The notes under the pieces are model-generated. The model was given only the letters and a program-made list of their open reading frames with translations. It had not been told where the DNA came from and did no database searches. Made by a program: the position numbers and the translations under genes. Below, piece by piece: positions 1 to 5,440 of a DNA stretch of 8,888 nt; within the stretch, counting starts at the first letter, position 1, and each line of letters begins with the position of its first letter. Origin of the DNA: an uncultured Alphaproteobacteria bacterium (GTDB lineage: Bacteria; Pseudomonadota; Alphaproteobacteria; Puniceispirillales; Puniceispirillaceae); NCBI GenBank assembly GCA_913064995.1, contig CAJYBL010000052.1, forward strand, positions 1 through 8,888. The letters are read 5' to 3'.

Positions 1-66
1 GGAAGATTCGAACTCCCGACCCCTAGATTCGTAGTCTAGTGCTCTATCCAGCTGAGCTACGAGCGC
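1..66 (-). tRNA. tRNA-Arg (anticodon ACG), 3' end cut by window edge
   Basis: Read on the minus strand from 66, the sequence folds as a tRNA. The 5' acceptor strand is GCGCTCG (66-60), followed by a D arm with GCTC/GAGC, an anticodon stem CTAGA/TCTAG enclosing the loop CTACGAA, and a T arm GGGAG-TTCGAAT-CTTCC with one G-T pair. The anticodon is ACG, so this is the arginine tRNA whose A34 is normally deaminated to inosine to read CGU, CGC and CGA. The 3' acceptor strand, the discriminator base and any encoded CCA lie before position 1. Nothing in the visible part looks degenerate. Confidence 0.95.
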
Positions 67-83
67 GTATTTGGTATTTGGTC

Positions 84-118
84 ATTCACCGGCTTGCCTT
101 GACGCTTAGGCAGTGAAT
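84..118. repeat. imperfect inverted repeat in the tRNA leader
   Basis: ATTCAC (84-89) and TGCCT (95-99) pair with AGGCA (108-112) and GTGAAT (113-118), giving an 11-bp stem with a 5-nt bulge (90-94) on one side and an 8-nt loop. There is no T-run on either strand, so it does not look like an intrinsic terminator. It lies between the candidate tRNA promoter and the tRNA, so it may fold in the precursor leader. Its function is unknown. Confidence 0.45.
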
Positions 119-135
119 GCCGACCAACGTGGCGG

Positions 136-164
136 AACATAGGTCAAGCCCGAAGCGCTTGCAA
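136..164 (-). promoter_or_regulatory. candidate promoter for tRNA-Arg
   Basis: On the minus strand a -35-like TTGCAA (164-159) and a -10-like TATGTT (141-136) are separated by exactly 17 bases. Initiation would fall near 129, giving a leader of roughly 60 nt before the tRNA. A second TTGACC (minus strand, overlapping the spacer) resembles a better -35 but has no matching -10 at normal spacing. The assignment is inference from box matching only. Confidence 0.35.
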
Positions 165-176
165 GTGAATATTCAC
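165..176. repeat. perfect 12-bp palindrome GTGAATATTCAC
   Basis: GTGAAT is followed directly by its reverse complement ATTCAC, using the same 6-mers that form the stem at 84-118. The palindrome sits immediately upstream of the candidate tRNA -35 box and about 100 bp upstream of the gpt promoter. Its form and position would suit a dimeric regulator site, but nothing in the window names a regulator. The rest of the 67-355 spacer shows no gene. Confidence 0.4.
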
Positions 177-275
177 CCGACTTTATCGACTTTTTTATTA
201 GTCATTCCAATTGGTCGTTTTACATAGTCTAAATCGGGTATGAAAAAAATACCGCATCAAGCATATGCTTTGGCT

Positions 276-304
276 TTGCAGCTTTTGCGGCAAACCGATA
301 TGAT
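276..304 (+). promoter_or_regulatory. candidate sigma-70-type promoter for gpt
   Basis: TTGCAG (276-281) and TATGAT (299-304) are separated by 17 bases. The -10 box matches consensus at five of six positions and the -35 box keeps only the TTG. Initiation near 311 would leave a leader of about 45 nt containing the gpt ribosome binding site. This is the best-spaced pair in the 289-bp spacer on this strand. Confidence 0.45.
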
Positions 305-355
305 GGCGCCCACAAAAGGCCCTTGGGGCTTTGTCTTTGGTCAAAGGTGGGAAGC

Positions 356-835
356 ATGACAGAACAGCGTATCAAATCATTTCCAGTTTCATGGGAAGAA
401 TTACATCGCACCTCAAAGGCGCTGGCCTGGCGGCTGCTCGAGCTTGGCCCGTTTAACGGGTTGATTGCGGTCACACGTGGCGGGCTTGTGCCAGCGGCGA
501 TTGTCGCCCGCGAATTGGAAATTCGTCTGATTGATACCGCCTGCATTTCATCCTATGCAGGCAATGAACGTGGCAAGCTTGATGTGCTGAAACCATCACC
601 CTTGGCCGGCGATGGTGGCGGTTGGTTGATTGTTGATGATCTTGTCGATACGGGCGAAACCGCCAAAGCGCTGAAGCTGATGTTGCCAAAGGCGCATCTG
701 GCGACCGTATATGCAAAACCAGCTGGGCGGCCGCTTGTCGATACATTTGTAACCGAAGTCTCACAGGATACTTGGATTTTCTTTCCATGGGATCTTGAAC
801 CACAGCCATCCACCCCAATCATTGGCCAACGCTAG
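356..835 (+). CDS. gpt: xanthine(-guanine) phosphoribosyltransferase
   Basis: This 159-aa enzyme of purine salvage should transfer the phosphoribosyl group of PRPP to xanthine and guanine, and in some species hypoxanthine, to make the nucleotides. It follows E. coli Gpt (152 aa) closely along its length. Visible landmarks are the RGGLVP loop (41-46), the CISSY segment (63-67), the PRPP-binding IVDDLVDTG motif (92-100) with its paired acidic residues, KPAGRPLVD (121-129), and the QDTW...PWD region (137-146), whose Trp stacks on the purine in the E. coli enzyme. The ATG at 356 was chosen because AAAGGTGG (343-350) lies 5 nt upstream and the protein then begins as the family does. A TTG at 323 would add 11 unrelated residues. 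The gene is monocistronic, with 212 bp to rpmH. No convincing terminator is seen after it. Confidence 0.95.
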   Translation: MTEQRIKSFPVSWEELHRTSKALAWRLLELGPFNGLIAVTRGGLVPAAIVARELEIRLIDTACISSYAGNERGKLDVLKPSPLAGDGGGWLIVDDLVDTGETAKALKLMLPKAHLATVYAKPAGRPLVDTFVTEVSQDTWIFFPWDLEPQPSTPIIGQR

Positions 836-971
836 ATCAAATGACACCAAACCCATGCAAAACATGTCAAAACCAGCGATACAGTTTATAAGGGCGCTGA
901 TGCGCGGCGAAGCTTGCTGATAAATTATAAAACAGGGCGTCAAAATCATTACTAGTTCAATGCAAATATCA

Positions 972-1000
972 TTGACAGATGCAGCCATGCGGCCTATACC
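972..1000 (+). promoter_or_regulatory. strong promoter for the rpmH-rnpA-yidD-yidC-engB cluster
   Basis: A perfect TTGACA (972-977) is followed after exactly 17 bases by TATACC (995-1000, four of six consensus bases). Initiation near 1007 gives a leader of about 40 nt that ends in the rpmH ribosome binding site. It is the best promoter in the window, as expected for a ribosomal protein gene. The rest of the 836-1047 spacer shows no gene, no terminator-like hairpin with a T-run and no obvious DnaA-box cluster. Confidence 0.75.
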
Positions 1001-1033
1001 CCGCACTCAGTAATTCTCTGGATTAATAGTCAC

Positions 1034-1040
1034 AAAGGAG
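1034..1040 (+). promoter_or_regulatory. rpmH ribosome binding site AAAGGAG
   Basis: AAAGGAG lies 7 nt before the ATG at 1048 and is a near-perfect anti-16S match at ideal spacing. It fixes the start of the very short rpmH gene and is stronger than the site of rnpA downstream, in keeping with much higher production of L34 than of the RNase P protein. Confidence 0.8.
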
Positions 1041-1047
1041 CGTTCAA

Positions 1048-1182
1048 ATGAAACGCACCTATCAGCCTAGCGTATTGGTTCGCAAGCGCCGTCACGGTTT
1101 TCGTTCACGCATGGCCACTGTTGGTGGTCGCCGGGTCATTCAGGCTCGTCGTGCAAAAGGTCGTGCACGCCTCTCAGCGTAA
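1048..1182 (+). CDS. rpmH: 50S ribosomal protein L34
   Basis: This 44-aa, very basic protein begins MKRTYQPS and contains VRKRRHGFRSRMAT and GRRVIQARRAKGRARLSA, the hallmark pattern of bacterial L34 at its usual length of 44-46 residues. It is a structural component of the large ribosomal subunit that binds 23S rRNA. The start is supported by an ideal ribosome binding site 7 nt upstream. The gene is first in a tight cluster with rnpA 24 bp downstream, the near-universal bacterial rpmH-rnpA pairing. It is transcribed from the TTGACA/TATACC promoter just upstream. No residue or length anomaly is seen. Confidence 0.98.
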   Translation: MKRTYQPSVLVRKRRHGFRSRMATVGGRRVIQARRAKGRARLSA

Positions 1183-1192
1183 CCATATTCAC

Positions 1193-1197
1193 AAGGA
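1193..1197 (+). promoter_or_regulatory. AAGGA ribosome binding site bearing on the rnpA start
   Basis: AAGGA ends 9 nt before the TTG at 1207, 12 nt before the GTG at 1210 and 21 nt before the ATG at 1219. Spacing therefore favours the TTG, or less well the GTG. The ATG has only a weak GGTGT upstream. Confidence 0.5.
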
Positions 1198-1206
1198 TAC
1201 CTGTGT

Positions 1207-1644
1207 TTGGTGTCTGACATGAAAACCATACCGTCGCGCGCCGGATTTCTTGCGGCGCGGTCCAAGGGCGCAAAGGCCCTTGCCAGAGGTATTGTGATCC
1301 AAGCCATCACCCGCGATTCGGATGATTGGCGGATCGGGCTAACCGCTACTAAAAAAATTGGCAATGCCGTCACCCGCAACAGAGCACGGCGGCGCATGCG
1401 CGCTTTGGCGCGTGATCACCTTGCACCATTGGCAAAAAACGGCATTGATTATGTGTTGATTGCCCGACACGACACCGCAACGGCGAATTGGCAAGACATG
1501 GCTAATGGGTTGCAGAAAGCAATCCACTATCTTCATCGCACCATCGCCACTGGCACAAATCGAGGGGCCAAGCCAAATGCTAAGCCAAACGCCAAGCCCG
1601 ACCCCCCGCCAATGACAGACGGCCCATCACAGGGTAAATCATGA
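1207..1644 (+). CDS. rnpA: ribonuclease P protein component
   Basis: RnpA is the small basic protein that assists the catalytic RNA of RNase P in removing 5' leaders from precursor tRNAs. The product of 145 aa (141 if the ATG at 1219 is used) shows the early SRAGFLAA segment (10-17), the WRIGLTATKKIGNAVTRNR stretch (41-59) and the RNRARRRMR signature (57-65), the family's RNA-binding 'RNR' helix. IDYVLIAR (80-87) is the usual central strand and ATANWQDM precedes the last helix. After residue 115 comes an unusual hydrophilic tail with AKPN repeats and a PDPPP stretch, beyond the conserved fold. The start is uncertain among TTG 1207, GTG 1210 and ATG 1219; ribosome binding site spacing favours 1207. 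The stop overlaps the yidD start as ATGA, implying translational coupling. Confidence 0.95.
   Translation: MVSDMKTIPSRAGFLAARSKGAKALARGIVIQAITRDSDDWRIGLTATKKIGNAVTRNRARRRMRALARDHLAPLAKNGIDYVLIARHDTATANWQDMANGLQKAIHYLHRTIATGTNRGAKPNAKPNAKPDPPPMTDGPSQGKS
1567..1602 (+). repeat. three tandem 12-bp repeats in the rnpA 3' end
   Basis: Three adjacent copies of a 12-bp unit encode AKPN, AKPN and AKPD (residues 121-132 of the 145-aa product). The copies differ mainly at third positions (GCC/GCT, CCA/CCC, AAT/AAC), with one change to Asp. This suggests an older in-frame tandem duplication under protein-level constraint rather than recent slippage. The segment lies in the non-conserved tail. Confidence 0.75.
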
Positions 1645-1943
1645 ACCGGTTTGGCGCTTTTGCGCAAAAGGTGGCAGCCAGTTTCCTTCTTGGGCTGATT
1701 GCAATTTATCGTTTGTTTATCTCGCCGCTTTTAGGGGCAAATTGTCGGCATTTGCCAACATGCTCACAATATGCAAAAGATGCGGTAATCGCACATGGAC
1801 CCTTGCATGGATCTTACTATGCGCTAAAACGTATTTTGCGCTGTCACCCTTTGGCCGAACCAAAGGTCGATCCGGTGCCACCATTCTTGAACAGGCAGAA
1901 AGCCGTTAAAAATATTAATGCCAAACAACCAAAGGTTAGGTGA
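1641..1943 (+). CDS. yidD: membrane protein insertion efficiency factor YidD
   Basis: YidD is a small protein associated with the inner membrane that helps YidC insert proteins. This 100-aa copy has the family core: an amphipathic or hydrophobic N-terminal stretch (11-29), then YRLFISPLLGANCRHLPTCSQYA (23-45) with two of the conserved cysteines, HGPLHGSYYALKRILRCHPL (52-71) with the third, and the downstream DPVPP (77-81). The C-terminal 18 residues are basic and unremarkable. The ATG overlaps the rnpA stop (ATGA), with AGGG (1631-1634) 6 nt upstream. The stop TGA is followed directly by the yidC ATG with no spacer. This placement between rnpA and yidC is the typical one. Confidence 0.96.
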   Translation: MNRFGAFAQKVAASFLLGLIAIYRLFISPLLGANCRHLPTCSQYAKDAVIAHGPLHGSYYALKRILRCHPLAEPKVDPVPPFLNRQKAVKNINAKQPKVR

Positions 1944-3701
1944 ATGACTCCCGAAAATCGTAATCTGATTCTGGCCGTTGCGCTGTCAATGGCTGTTTTG
2001 TTTGGCTGGCAGATATTGGTCATTCAGCCCGAACTGGAAAAAGAACAGGCGCAACAAGCCCTGATCTTGGAACAGCAAGTAGCAACTGCCAAGAAAAAGA
2101 ATGTTGAAGGCACGCCAGCAATCGCCAGCACTGGTGATGTGACCAATCTGACGCCGGGCGTGGCGGGACAGGATGCCGCAACGGCCGACACCGCCAAACG
2201 CGTCACCATTGACGCACCATTGGTTCAAGGTTCTTTCTCGCTTCAGGGTGCGCGGATAGATGATGTTATTCTAACCAGCTATCGCGAAACTTTGGATGCT
2301 GAATCGGATAATATTCACTTTTTGAAAAAGACCAGTTCACAAACACCCTTTTTCGCCGAATTTGGCTGGGCCAGTTCAGATGCAGACCAGCCAATGCCAT
2401 CAGCGCAAACCCTATGGGCGTCTGATCGCGATCTGTTATCGCCATCAAGTCCGGTGACGCTGCGCTGGGACAATGGCAAAGGTTTGGTTTTCACCCGCAA
2501 GATTTCGATCAATGATGATTATCTTATCACTTATGATGACTCGGTTGCCAGCAGCCTTAGCACGGCAATTACCATGTATCCTTTTGGTTTGGTACGCCGT
2601 CAAGGAACACCGCCAACAAGCGGCATCTATATTCTGCATGAAGGCGCGCTTGGCGTTTTTGACGAAACCCTAAAAGAAGAAGATTATTCTGACTTGAGAG
2701 ACGCACCTGCGGGCGGAATTAAAGTCGTACCAGAGGCTGCCGGTGGCTGGATCGGCATCACAGATAAATATTGGCTTGCCGCATTATTGCCATCACAGCA
2801 GGAAAAATTCACCTACAGCTTTCAATCATTACCGGGCAAGACCGACCGTTATCAGGTCGATTATATCGATAATGTTGGTTTGACCTTGGCTGCTGGTTCG
2901 GCAGTCAGCACCCAAGGACGGCTTTTTGCCGGCGCTAAAAAAGTGGCTTTGCTGGATTATTATAAGGAGGAATTGGGGATCCCAAATTTTGATCTGGCAA
3001 TTGATTTTGGCTGGTTCTATTTCCTGACCAAACCATTTTTCTATGCCATTGACTGGTTGTTCAATTTGTTTGGTAATTTTGGCGTGGCGACACTGGCCTT
3101 TACCGTAGTTGTAAAACTTGCCTTTTTCCCACTTGCCAATAAATCCTATCGCTCGATGGCAAAGATGCGGATTCTGACACCCAAGCTGCAATCGCTTCGC
3201 GAACGGTTTGGTGATGACCGAATGAAGCTGAACCAAGAAATGATGGCGCTTTATAAGGCTGAAAAAGTCAATCCAGCGGCAGGTTGTTTGCCCGTACTAT
3301 TGCAGATCCCAGTCTTTTTCGCCCTTTATAAGGTTTTGTTTGTGACCATCGAAATGCGGCACGCAGCATTTTTTGGATGGATCGCTGATTTGTCAGCACC
3401 CGACCCAACTTCAATTTTCAATATGTTCGGCTTGTTACCCTATTCTGTCGATTTTCTGCCGCCATTTTTACAATTAGGCTTATGGCCAATTTTTATGGGT
3501 ATTTCCATGTTTCTGCAAATGCGCTTGAATCCGACGCCACCCGATCCAATTCAGGCTAAAATTTTCCAGTGGATGCCGGTGTTTTTTACCTTCCTGCTAG
3601 CCACATTCCCAGCTGGTTTGGTGATTTACTGGACATGGAACAACCTTCTTTCAATGGCGCAGCAATGGTACATCATGAAACAAGTGGCGAAGAGCAGCTA
3701 G
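1944..3701 (+). CDS. yidC: membrane protein insertase YidC
   Basis: YidC inserts proteins into the inner membrane, alone or with SecYEG. This 585-aa copy has the Gram-negative layout. There is an N-terminal anchor (about 7-27) after MTPENRN, then a spacer rich in Gln, Ala and Lys, and a large periplasmic P1 domain (about 85-345) with QGSFSLQGARIDDVIL and GGWIGITDKYW. The conserved five-helix core follows from about 355 to 575, with NKSYRSMAKMR (399-409), EMMALYKAEKVNPAAGCLP (432-450) and FPAGLVIYWTWNNLLS (555-570). In the second transmembrane helix, T387-V-V-V-K391 aligns with T362-F-I-V-R366 of E. coli, so the positive charge of the hydrophilic groove is supplied by Lys. The start directly abuts the yidD stop, and the 3' end overlaps engB by 37 bp. 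Confidence 0.98.
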   Translation: MTPENRNLILAVALSMAVLFGWQILVIQPELEKEQAQQALILEQQVATAKKKNVEGTPAIASTGDVTNLTPGVAGQDAATADTAKRVTIDAPLVQGSFSLQGARIDDVILTSYRETLDAESDNIHFLKKTSSQTPFFAEFGWASSDADQPMPSAQTLWASDRDLLSPSSPVTLRWDNGKGLVFTRKISINDDYLITYDDSVASSLSTAITMYPFGLVRRQGTPPTSGIYILHEGALGVFDETLKEEDYSDLRDAPAGGIKVVPEAAGGWIGITDKYWLAALLPSQQEKFTYSFQSLPGKTDRYQVDYIDNVGLTLAAGSAVSTQGRLFAGAKKVALLDYYKEELGIPNFDLAIDFGWFYFLTKPFFYAIDWLFNLFGNFGVATLAFTVVVKLAFFPLANKSYRSMAKMRILTPKLQSLRERFGDDRMKLNQEMMALYKAEKVNPAAGCLPVLLQIPVFFALYKVLFVTIEMRHAAFFGWIADLSAPDPTSIFNMFGLLPYSVDFLPPFLQLGLWPIFMGISMFLQMRLNPTPPDPIQAKIFQWMPVFFTFLLATFPAGLVIYWTWNNLLSMAQQWYIMKQVAKSS

Positions 3702-4342
3702 CCATCACATATGAAGCTGGTCGGCTGCTTTTTGCCGGCCAGTGTGATTTTATCGCTGCTGCCAAAAATATGAAGGCATTGCCGCCAGTTACCTTGCCAG
3801 AAATCTGTTTTGCTGGTCGATCGAATGTTGGCAAATCCTCACTGGTGAATGGGTTGACCGGACGGCGAATGCTGGCGCGAACATCGCAAACACCGGGCCG
3901 GACGCGGCAATTGATTTTTTTCAATCTTGCCGATCGCCTGCAATTGGTTGATTTGCCCGGCTATGGCTATGCCTCGGCGCCAAAAACTGACATCAAGGCT
4001 TGGACCAATCTGACCCGCAAATATCTTGCTGGCCGCCCATCCTTGCAGCGGGTTTTTTTGCTAATTGATAGCCGGCGCGGTGTTGGCCCAGCCGATCATG
4101 ATATCATGGCGCTTCTTGATAAAACGGCGGTGTCATGGGCGGTGGTGATAACCAAAGCCGATAAACAAAAAGCTGAATCCCTAGCGAAAATATGCAAGGA
4201 AACCAGAGCAAAAATCAGTAAATATGTTGCCGCCTATCCCGAATTATTCATCACCTCATCTGAAGATGGAACCGGCATTGAGGCATTGCGGGCGCATTTG
4301 TCGGGATTTGCCCTGCCAAAGGCCGATCGAACCGCCCCCTAA
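3665..4342 (+). CDS. engB: ribosome biogenesis GTP-binding protein EngB (YsxC/YihA)
   Basis: EngB is a TRAFAC-class GTPase needed for late assembly of the large ribosomal subunit. The 225-aa product has the expected size. It shows the lead-in EAGRLLFAGQCDF (17-29), common in alphaproteobacterial members, then G1 GRSNVGKSS (51-59), the switch region with TSQTPGRTRQ (73-82), G3 DLPGYGYA (96-103), G4 TKAD (163-166) and a G5-like TSSEDGTG (197-204). The start is inferred from family length. The ATG at 3665 puts 18 residues before GRLLFAG, and an earlier ATG at 3635 and a start at 3569 lengthen it with yidC shadow sequence. No clear ribosome binding site precedes any of them. The first 37 bp lie inside yidC, so expression is probably coupled to yidC translation. 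Confidence 0.95.
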   Translation: MVHHETSGEEQLAITYEAGRLLFAGQCDFIAAAKNMKALPPVTLPEICFAGRSNVGKSSLVNGLTGRRMLARTSQTPGRTRQLIFFNLADRLQLVDLPGYGYASAPKTDIKAWTNLTRKYLAGRPSLQRVFLLIDSRRGVGPADHDIMALLDKTAVSWAVVITKADKQKAESLAKICKETRAKISKYVAAYPELFITSSEDGTGIEALRAHLSGFALPKADRTAP

Positions 4343-4380
4343 AGAGGGAAACGCGATTTAACACCCGAAACCGAATTAAA

Positions 4381-4442
4381 TTGCGCCAAGCTATTGCGCT
4401 CTTGGCCGGATTGCCGATAATCAGCGCGGTAAATAGGCGCAA
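4381..4442. repeat. nested inverted repeat in the engB-argB spacer
   Basis: TTGCGCC (4381-4387) pairs perfectly with GGCGCAA (4436-4442). Inside it, 4392-4400 pairs with 4423-4431 over 9 bp including two G-U pairs. An apical TTGGC (4402-4406) pairs with GCCGA (4413-4417) with one G-U. That makes about 21 pairs in 62 nt. The element lies 38 bp after the engB stop and 69 bp before argB. No T-run follows, so it is not a standard intrinsic terminator. It could be a folded 3' region of the engB transcript, a leader structure for argB, or an intergenic repeat. No known RNA family was recognised. Confidence 0.45.
4394..4421 (+). promoter_or_regulatory. weak candidate promoter for argB
   Basis: TTGCGC (4394-4399) and GATAAT (4416-4421) are spaced by 16 bases; the -10 matches consensus at five of six positions. 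A competing pair is TTGGCA (4448-4453) with TAATTC (4471-4476), with 17-bp spacing but a poor -10. The first pair lies inside the nested inverted repeat. Neither is convincing alone, but the 169-bp spacer suggests that argB has its own promoter. Confidence 0.25.
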
Positions 4443-4511
4443 GATAATTGGCATCTGCGCTCTTTTCGAGTAATTCGGCCTGATCTGGCCCTTGCTGTAA
4501 AGGCGATAAAG

Positions 4512-5420
4512 ATGGAAAATTTAGCTGAACAGATGCAGGTTGATCTGCTGGCGAAAACCGGAATGCTTATCGAGGCGCTTCCGTTTATGCGCCGCTATTC
4601 TGGCAAAACCATCCTGATTAAATTTGGCGGCCATGCGATGGGCAAGGCTGATTATGTGAATGCGTTTGCCGCCGATATCGCTCTGCTGGATCAGGTTGGC
4701 GCAAGGCCGGTTGTGGTGCATGGCGGCGGACCACAAATTGGCGAAATGCTGAAAAAATTGCAAATCGAATCAAGCTTTATTGATGGTCTGCGCGTCACCG
4801 ATGAAGCCACGATTTCGGTTGTTGAAATGGTTCTTGCTGGCGGCATTAACAAGGCGCTTGTCGCCGCGATTGCTGGTGCCGGAGGACGCGCCGTTGGTGT
4901 GTCTGGCAAGGATGGCGGGCTGATTACTGCACGCAAATTGATGGCGGTGGCAAAAGCCAGCGACAGTGCGATTCAGCAAGCGGTTGATCTTGGCTTTGTT
5001 GGCGAGCCGTCACATGTTGATGTTACTGTATTAAACGCGCTGATGCAGCATCATTTGATTCCGGTCGTTGCACCGGTTGGCAGCGGCGAAGATGGCAAGA
5101 CCTATAATATAAATGCCGATACCGCAGCCGGTGCCATTGCCGCGGCATTGAATGCAACGCGCATGTTAATGCTTACCGATGTAACAGGTGTTTTGGACAA
5201 GGGCGGAAAATTGATTAGCAGCCTGACGATTAGCCAAGCCGAAGCCTTGATCCATGATGGTACGGTTTCTGGCGGCATGATTCCAAAAGTTAAAACCTGT
5301 ATTGATGCTGTTCAAGGCGGCGCTGAAGGCGCAGTGATCATGGATGGCCGCGCACCGCATGCGCTTCTTGTAGAATTATTCACCGAACATGGTATGGGAA
5401 CCATGATCACCGCCGATTAA
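4512..5420 (+). CDS. argB: acetylglutamate kinase (ArgB)
   Basis: ArgB phosphorylates N-acetylglutamate with ATP, the second step of cyclic or linear arginine synthesis, in the cytoplasm. The 302-aa product belongs to the amino-acid kinase family. It has ILIKFGGHAMG (34-44) with catalytic K37, VVVHGGGPQIG (67-77), the FIDGLRVTD substrate segment (89-97), YNINADTAA (198-206), LTDVTGVLDK (221-230), and GGMIPKV (254-260) with the second catalytic Lys at 259. It is longer than the 258-aa arginine-insensitive E. coli enzyme. The extra N-terminal helix (about 1-30) is the feature of the hexameric, arginine-inhibited type, so feedback inhibition is expected (inference). AAAGG (4499-4503) lies 8 nt before the start. 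A HAD phosphatase gene follows after 20 bp. Confidence 0.97.
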   Translation: MENLAEQMQVDLLAKTGMLIEALPFMRRYSGKTILIKFGGHAMGKADYVNAFAADIALLDQVGARPVVVHGGGPQIGEMLKKLQIESSFIDGLRVTDEATISVVEMVLAGGINKALVAAIAGAGGRAVGVSGKDGGLITARKLMAVAKASDSAIQQAVDLGFVGEPSHVDVTVLNALMQHHLIPVVAPVGSGEDGKTYNINADTAAGAIAAALNATRMLMLTDVTGVLDKGGKLISSLTISQAEALIHDGTVSGGMIPKVKTCIDAVQGGAEGAVIMDGRAPHALLVELFTEHGMGTMITAD

Positions 5421-5440
5421 TGTATTTTTGATTAGGAAGA

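Noticed and set aside
1..66. tRNA-Arg as an integration site for a mobile element
   Set aside because: The tRNA 3' end, where attachment sites usually lie, is outside the window. No integrase or repeat of the tRNA end is visible.
323..355. Upstream TTG extension of gpt
   Set aside because: It adds 11 residues with no counterpart in Gpt. The ATG at 356 has a well-placed ribosome binding site and the expected N terminus.
229..546. 105-aa open frame on the minus strand across the gpt 5' end
   Set aside because: It has no family resemblance and no clear ribosome binding site. It crosses the gpt promoter and coding region and is explained as a shadow of gpt codon use.
836..1047. Possible replication origin next to rpmH
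   Set aside because: In some bacteria rpmH lies beside dnaA and oriC. Here there is no dnaA, no cluster of TTATCCACA-like boxes and no AT-rich unwinding region, and gpt lies upstream.
2829..3236. 135-aa minus-strand open frame inside yidC
   Set aside because: It lies entirely opposite conserved YidC core sequence, and its composition is that of a reverse-strand shadow.
4340..4466. Plus-strand open stretch in the engB-argB spacer
   Set aside because: It reads about 40 codons without an ATG, has no ribosome binding site and resembles nothing known. The nested inverted repeat explains its pattern better.
5388..5405. CATGGT/ACCATG stem-loop near the argB stop as a terminator
   Set aside because: The 6-bp stem is inside the coding region and the nearest T-run (5425-5429) is about 20 nt away, so it does not form an intrinsic terminator.
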